This document shows, one piece after another, positions 62,120 through 64,000 of a stretch of DNA of 64,000 nucleotides (position 1 is its first letter; every line of letters begins with the position of its first letter). Under the pieces are notes generated by a model. That model was not told where the DNA came from. It saw only the letters and a list, made by a program, of their open reading frames with translations, and did no database searches. Source of the stretch: Embiotoca jacksoni (taxonomy: Eukaryota > Chordata > Actinopteri > Embiotocidae); the NCBI GenBank assembly GCA_022577435.1, contig JAKOON010000087.1, forward strand, positions 677,001 to 741,000, read 5' to 3'. The translations under genes were made by a program, and so were the position numbers.

Positions 62120-62970
62120 CATGGCAACGCTGACAACCCACCTCTGCAGGAGGAGGAGGAGGAGGAGGAGAAGGAGGAGGCTGAAAATAAGGAGAGGAGA
62201 CAAAGGGGAGGATGAGAAAGAGGTCGACGGGAGCACGAGGGAGGAAGAGGAGGAGCGAAGCAGTGGGAGGAGAGGAGGGGGCGGGGATGGGGGGGAGAAG
62301 GTGATGTGCAGTTTGGACAGGAAGACAAAAAGGACGGGAGAGTGGAGGAAGAGGAGGGAGAGAAAAAAGGGGGAGAGGATGAAGGGGAAGAGACAGAATT
62401 ATCCTGTGGAGAGAGAGATGGAGAGGGAGAGAGAGAGATGGAGGGAGAGATGGAGAGAGAGAGAGGTGGAGAGGTGGAGAGGGAGAGAGAGATGGAGAGA
62501 GAGAGAGAGGGAGAGAGAGATGGAGAGAGAGATGGAGAGAGAGAGGTGGATGGAGATAGAGAGATGGAGAGAGAAAGAGATGGAGAGAGAGAGGTGGATG
62601 GAGAGAGAGAGATGGAGAGAGAGATAGAGCTATGGAGAGAGAGAGATGAGGGAGAGATGGAGAGAGAGAGAGGGAGAGGTGGAGAGAGAGATGGAGAGAG
62701 AGAGATGGAGAGAGAGAGGTGGATGGAGAGAGAGAGATGGAGAGAGAGATAGAGCTATGGAGAGAGAGAGATGAGGGAGAGATGGAGAGAGAGAGATGGA
62801 GAGGGAGAGGTGGATGGAGAGAGAGAGAACGGGAGAGAGAGATAGAGATGGAGAGAGAGAGATGGAGAGAGAGAGGTGGATGGAGATAAAGAGATGGAGA
62901 GAGAGAGAGATGGAGAGAGAGAGAGAGATGGAGAGAGAGATAGAGATGGAGAGAGAGAGAGAGAGTAGGT
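62120..62970 (+). repeat. 850-bp polypurine block of GAGAGATGGAGA type
   Basis: The strand is overwhelmingly A and G, built from GAGAGA and ATGGAGAGA words with GGTGGATGG insertions. A longer higher-order duplication is visible: the segment around GAGCTATGGAGAGAGAGAGA recurs 125 bp later (TATGG at 62631 and 62756) with matching flanks. It accounts for the spurious Arg/Glu-rich frames on the plus strand and Ser/Leu-rich frames on the minus strand. Confidence 0.95.
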
Positions 62971-63949
62971 GGTGTTAGAACTGGGAGCAGAGAGCAGCTG
63001 CATTCAGCTCCACCATACAGGCTCCAATTTAATCTCCTCACTGGAGGCTTTTACTGAGCGTCTCCTGTCTGAATGGAGCATCAGCTGAGGACACGTCACC
63101 ACAACGTGAAAGAAAAGTTGTGGTCATACATGTATCGCATCGTCTAGATTTGGATTCTCAGCCCTCGTTCGTTATTTTGAACGTGCTTTACTTTAAGTAT
63201 TTGAAACTCAATGAAAATAAAAGAAGTAAACGGTAATTGTGTCGTTTGCCGCATCAGCTCGTCAGGCCTCGACGGATCAGGTCGCGAATCCTCGATAGGA
63301 AATTGTCAGCTGATGATTGACAGCTGCATGAATGCTCTGACTCTTCAAACCTGGTGTGGACACTCGGCAACCATTAGTCCCTCTGAGTAACCACCGCCAC
63401 AGTGAAGCGAATTGCAGTGGAACCAGTGGAAGGCCTGTAAAGCACTTACAGGTTGACCAAAAGAATAAGGTTGGAGATGGATGGATGGATGGATGTGAGC
63501 TTCAAATAACGATTAAAAAAAAAAAAAAAAAAAAAGTCGCCATAAGGAAATTGTTTACTGTTTACTCCCACTGGGAAACCCCCCCCCCCCCCCCCCCCGC
63601 CTCCCGAGATTCCTGGAAGTCAGTGAACTCATGAGCAGGTGATCATTTCTCATTCTTTCCCTTTTTCTTTGCTCTTGATTTTTTTTTTTTTTTTCTCTCC
63701 AACTGCATGTAAAGTCGGTATGTACACATCATGAGTATGGATTCATTGTCCTCTCTTTGCTTTGACATATTTATTTTGGAGTACTTACAAAATGAATGTG
63801 GTGGGATTTGTGTTCTTTCACAAGTTAGTCCGGCTTTGTTGGGCTGTCGTTACTGTTTATTTAAATGCTTTTAAGCAAGATTTATTTTTAGACCGAGGCC
63901 CCTTATTTGGACAAATCTACTTAAAATAACTCAAAGTCATGCGTGCTTG

Positions 63950-64000
<51 letters not shown>
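62971..64000 (+). other. dgki intron 1, right end of window
   Basis: Non-coding. It has a (GATG)n tract at about 63477-63495, an A-run at 63514-63534, a C20 run at 63579-63598 and a GT tract from about 63952 that continues past the edge. Confidence 0.7.

Noticed and set aside
62022..63041. 339-codon minus-strand Ser/Leu/Pro-rich frame and Arg/Glu-rich plus-strand frames
   Set aside because: Produced by the polypurine GAGAGATGGAGA block; codons follow the repeat.

Overview
The window is nuclear DNA of a ray-finned (teleost) fish. Vertebrate genes with short, conserved coding exons sit in long introns and spacers. CA/GT microsatellites are extremely dense, and several fragments look like interspersed repeats that are common in teleost genomes. 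I found no bacterial, viral or plasmid features, no CRISPR array and no rRNA or intact tRNA gene. Almost every long open frame outside the exons listed here is a translated simple repeat.

Four protein-coding genes are supported. (1) The 5' end of a laminin beta-chain gene (lamb1-like) lies on the minus strand at 1322-3728: a signal-peptide exon and the first two exons of the laminin N-terminal domain. The rest of the gene runs off the left edge. (2) ssbp1, the mitochondrial single-stranded DNA-binding protein, is complete on the plus strand (coding 5458-7298, six coding exons, 147 aa). It is head-to-head with the laminin gene. (3) creb3l2, the membrane-bound bZIP transcription factor of the ER/Golgi stress family, is complete on the plus strand (coding 10305-33935, twelve coding exons, 550 aa). 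Intron 1 is 15.3 kb and the 3' UTR is about 2.1 kb. (4) Coding exon 1 of a type IV diacylglycerol kinase gene (dgki) lies at 39961-40184, with a TATA box upstream. The remaining 23.8 kb looks like the first part of its intron 1, in which I see no further convincing exon.

Layout: 1-3728 laminin 5' end (minus); 3729-4520 shared divergent upstream region with an inserted repeat; 4520-7298 ssbp1; 7299-9990 ssbp1 3' region plus a separate promoter-like island near 8.9-9.1 kb; about 9.99-36.03 kb creb3l2; 36.0-39.7 kb repeat-bearing spacer; 39.76-40.18 kb dgki promoter and exon 1; 40.2-64 kb dgki intron with microsatellites, an AT-rich palindromic tract, SINE-like remnants and a long polypurine block. 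The tandem creb3l2 then dgki arrangement is the same as on human 7q33. The join to ssbp1 and a laminin beta gene differs from the human map, where these are also on chromosome 7q but far apart.

The genes do not form one pathway. They are a mitochondrial DNA maintenance factor, an ER-stress/secretory regulator, a lipid-signalling kinase and a basement-membrane subunit. One functional link is only inferred: CREB3-family factors drive secretory and matrix output, and laminin is a secretory cargo. I see no credible unknown multi-gene system. The items most worth a second look are regulatory and structural: a GT repeat beginning inside a 5' splice site next to a four-unit minisatellite around creb3l2 exon 9, a tandem NAGNAG acceptor, a poly-Gln uORF, a cluster of four CCAAT boxes with an E-box, a perfect 52-bp palindrome, and a 0.3 kb GATA/GACA block.
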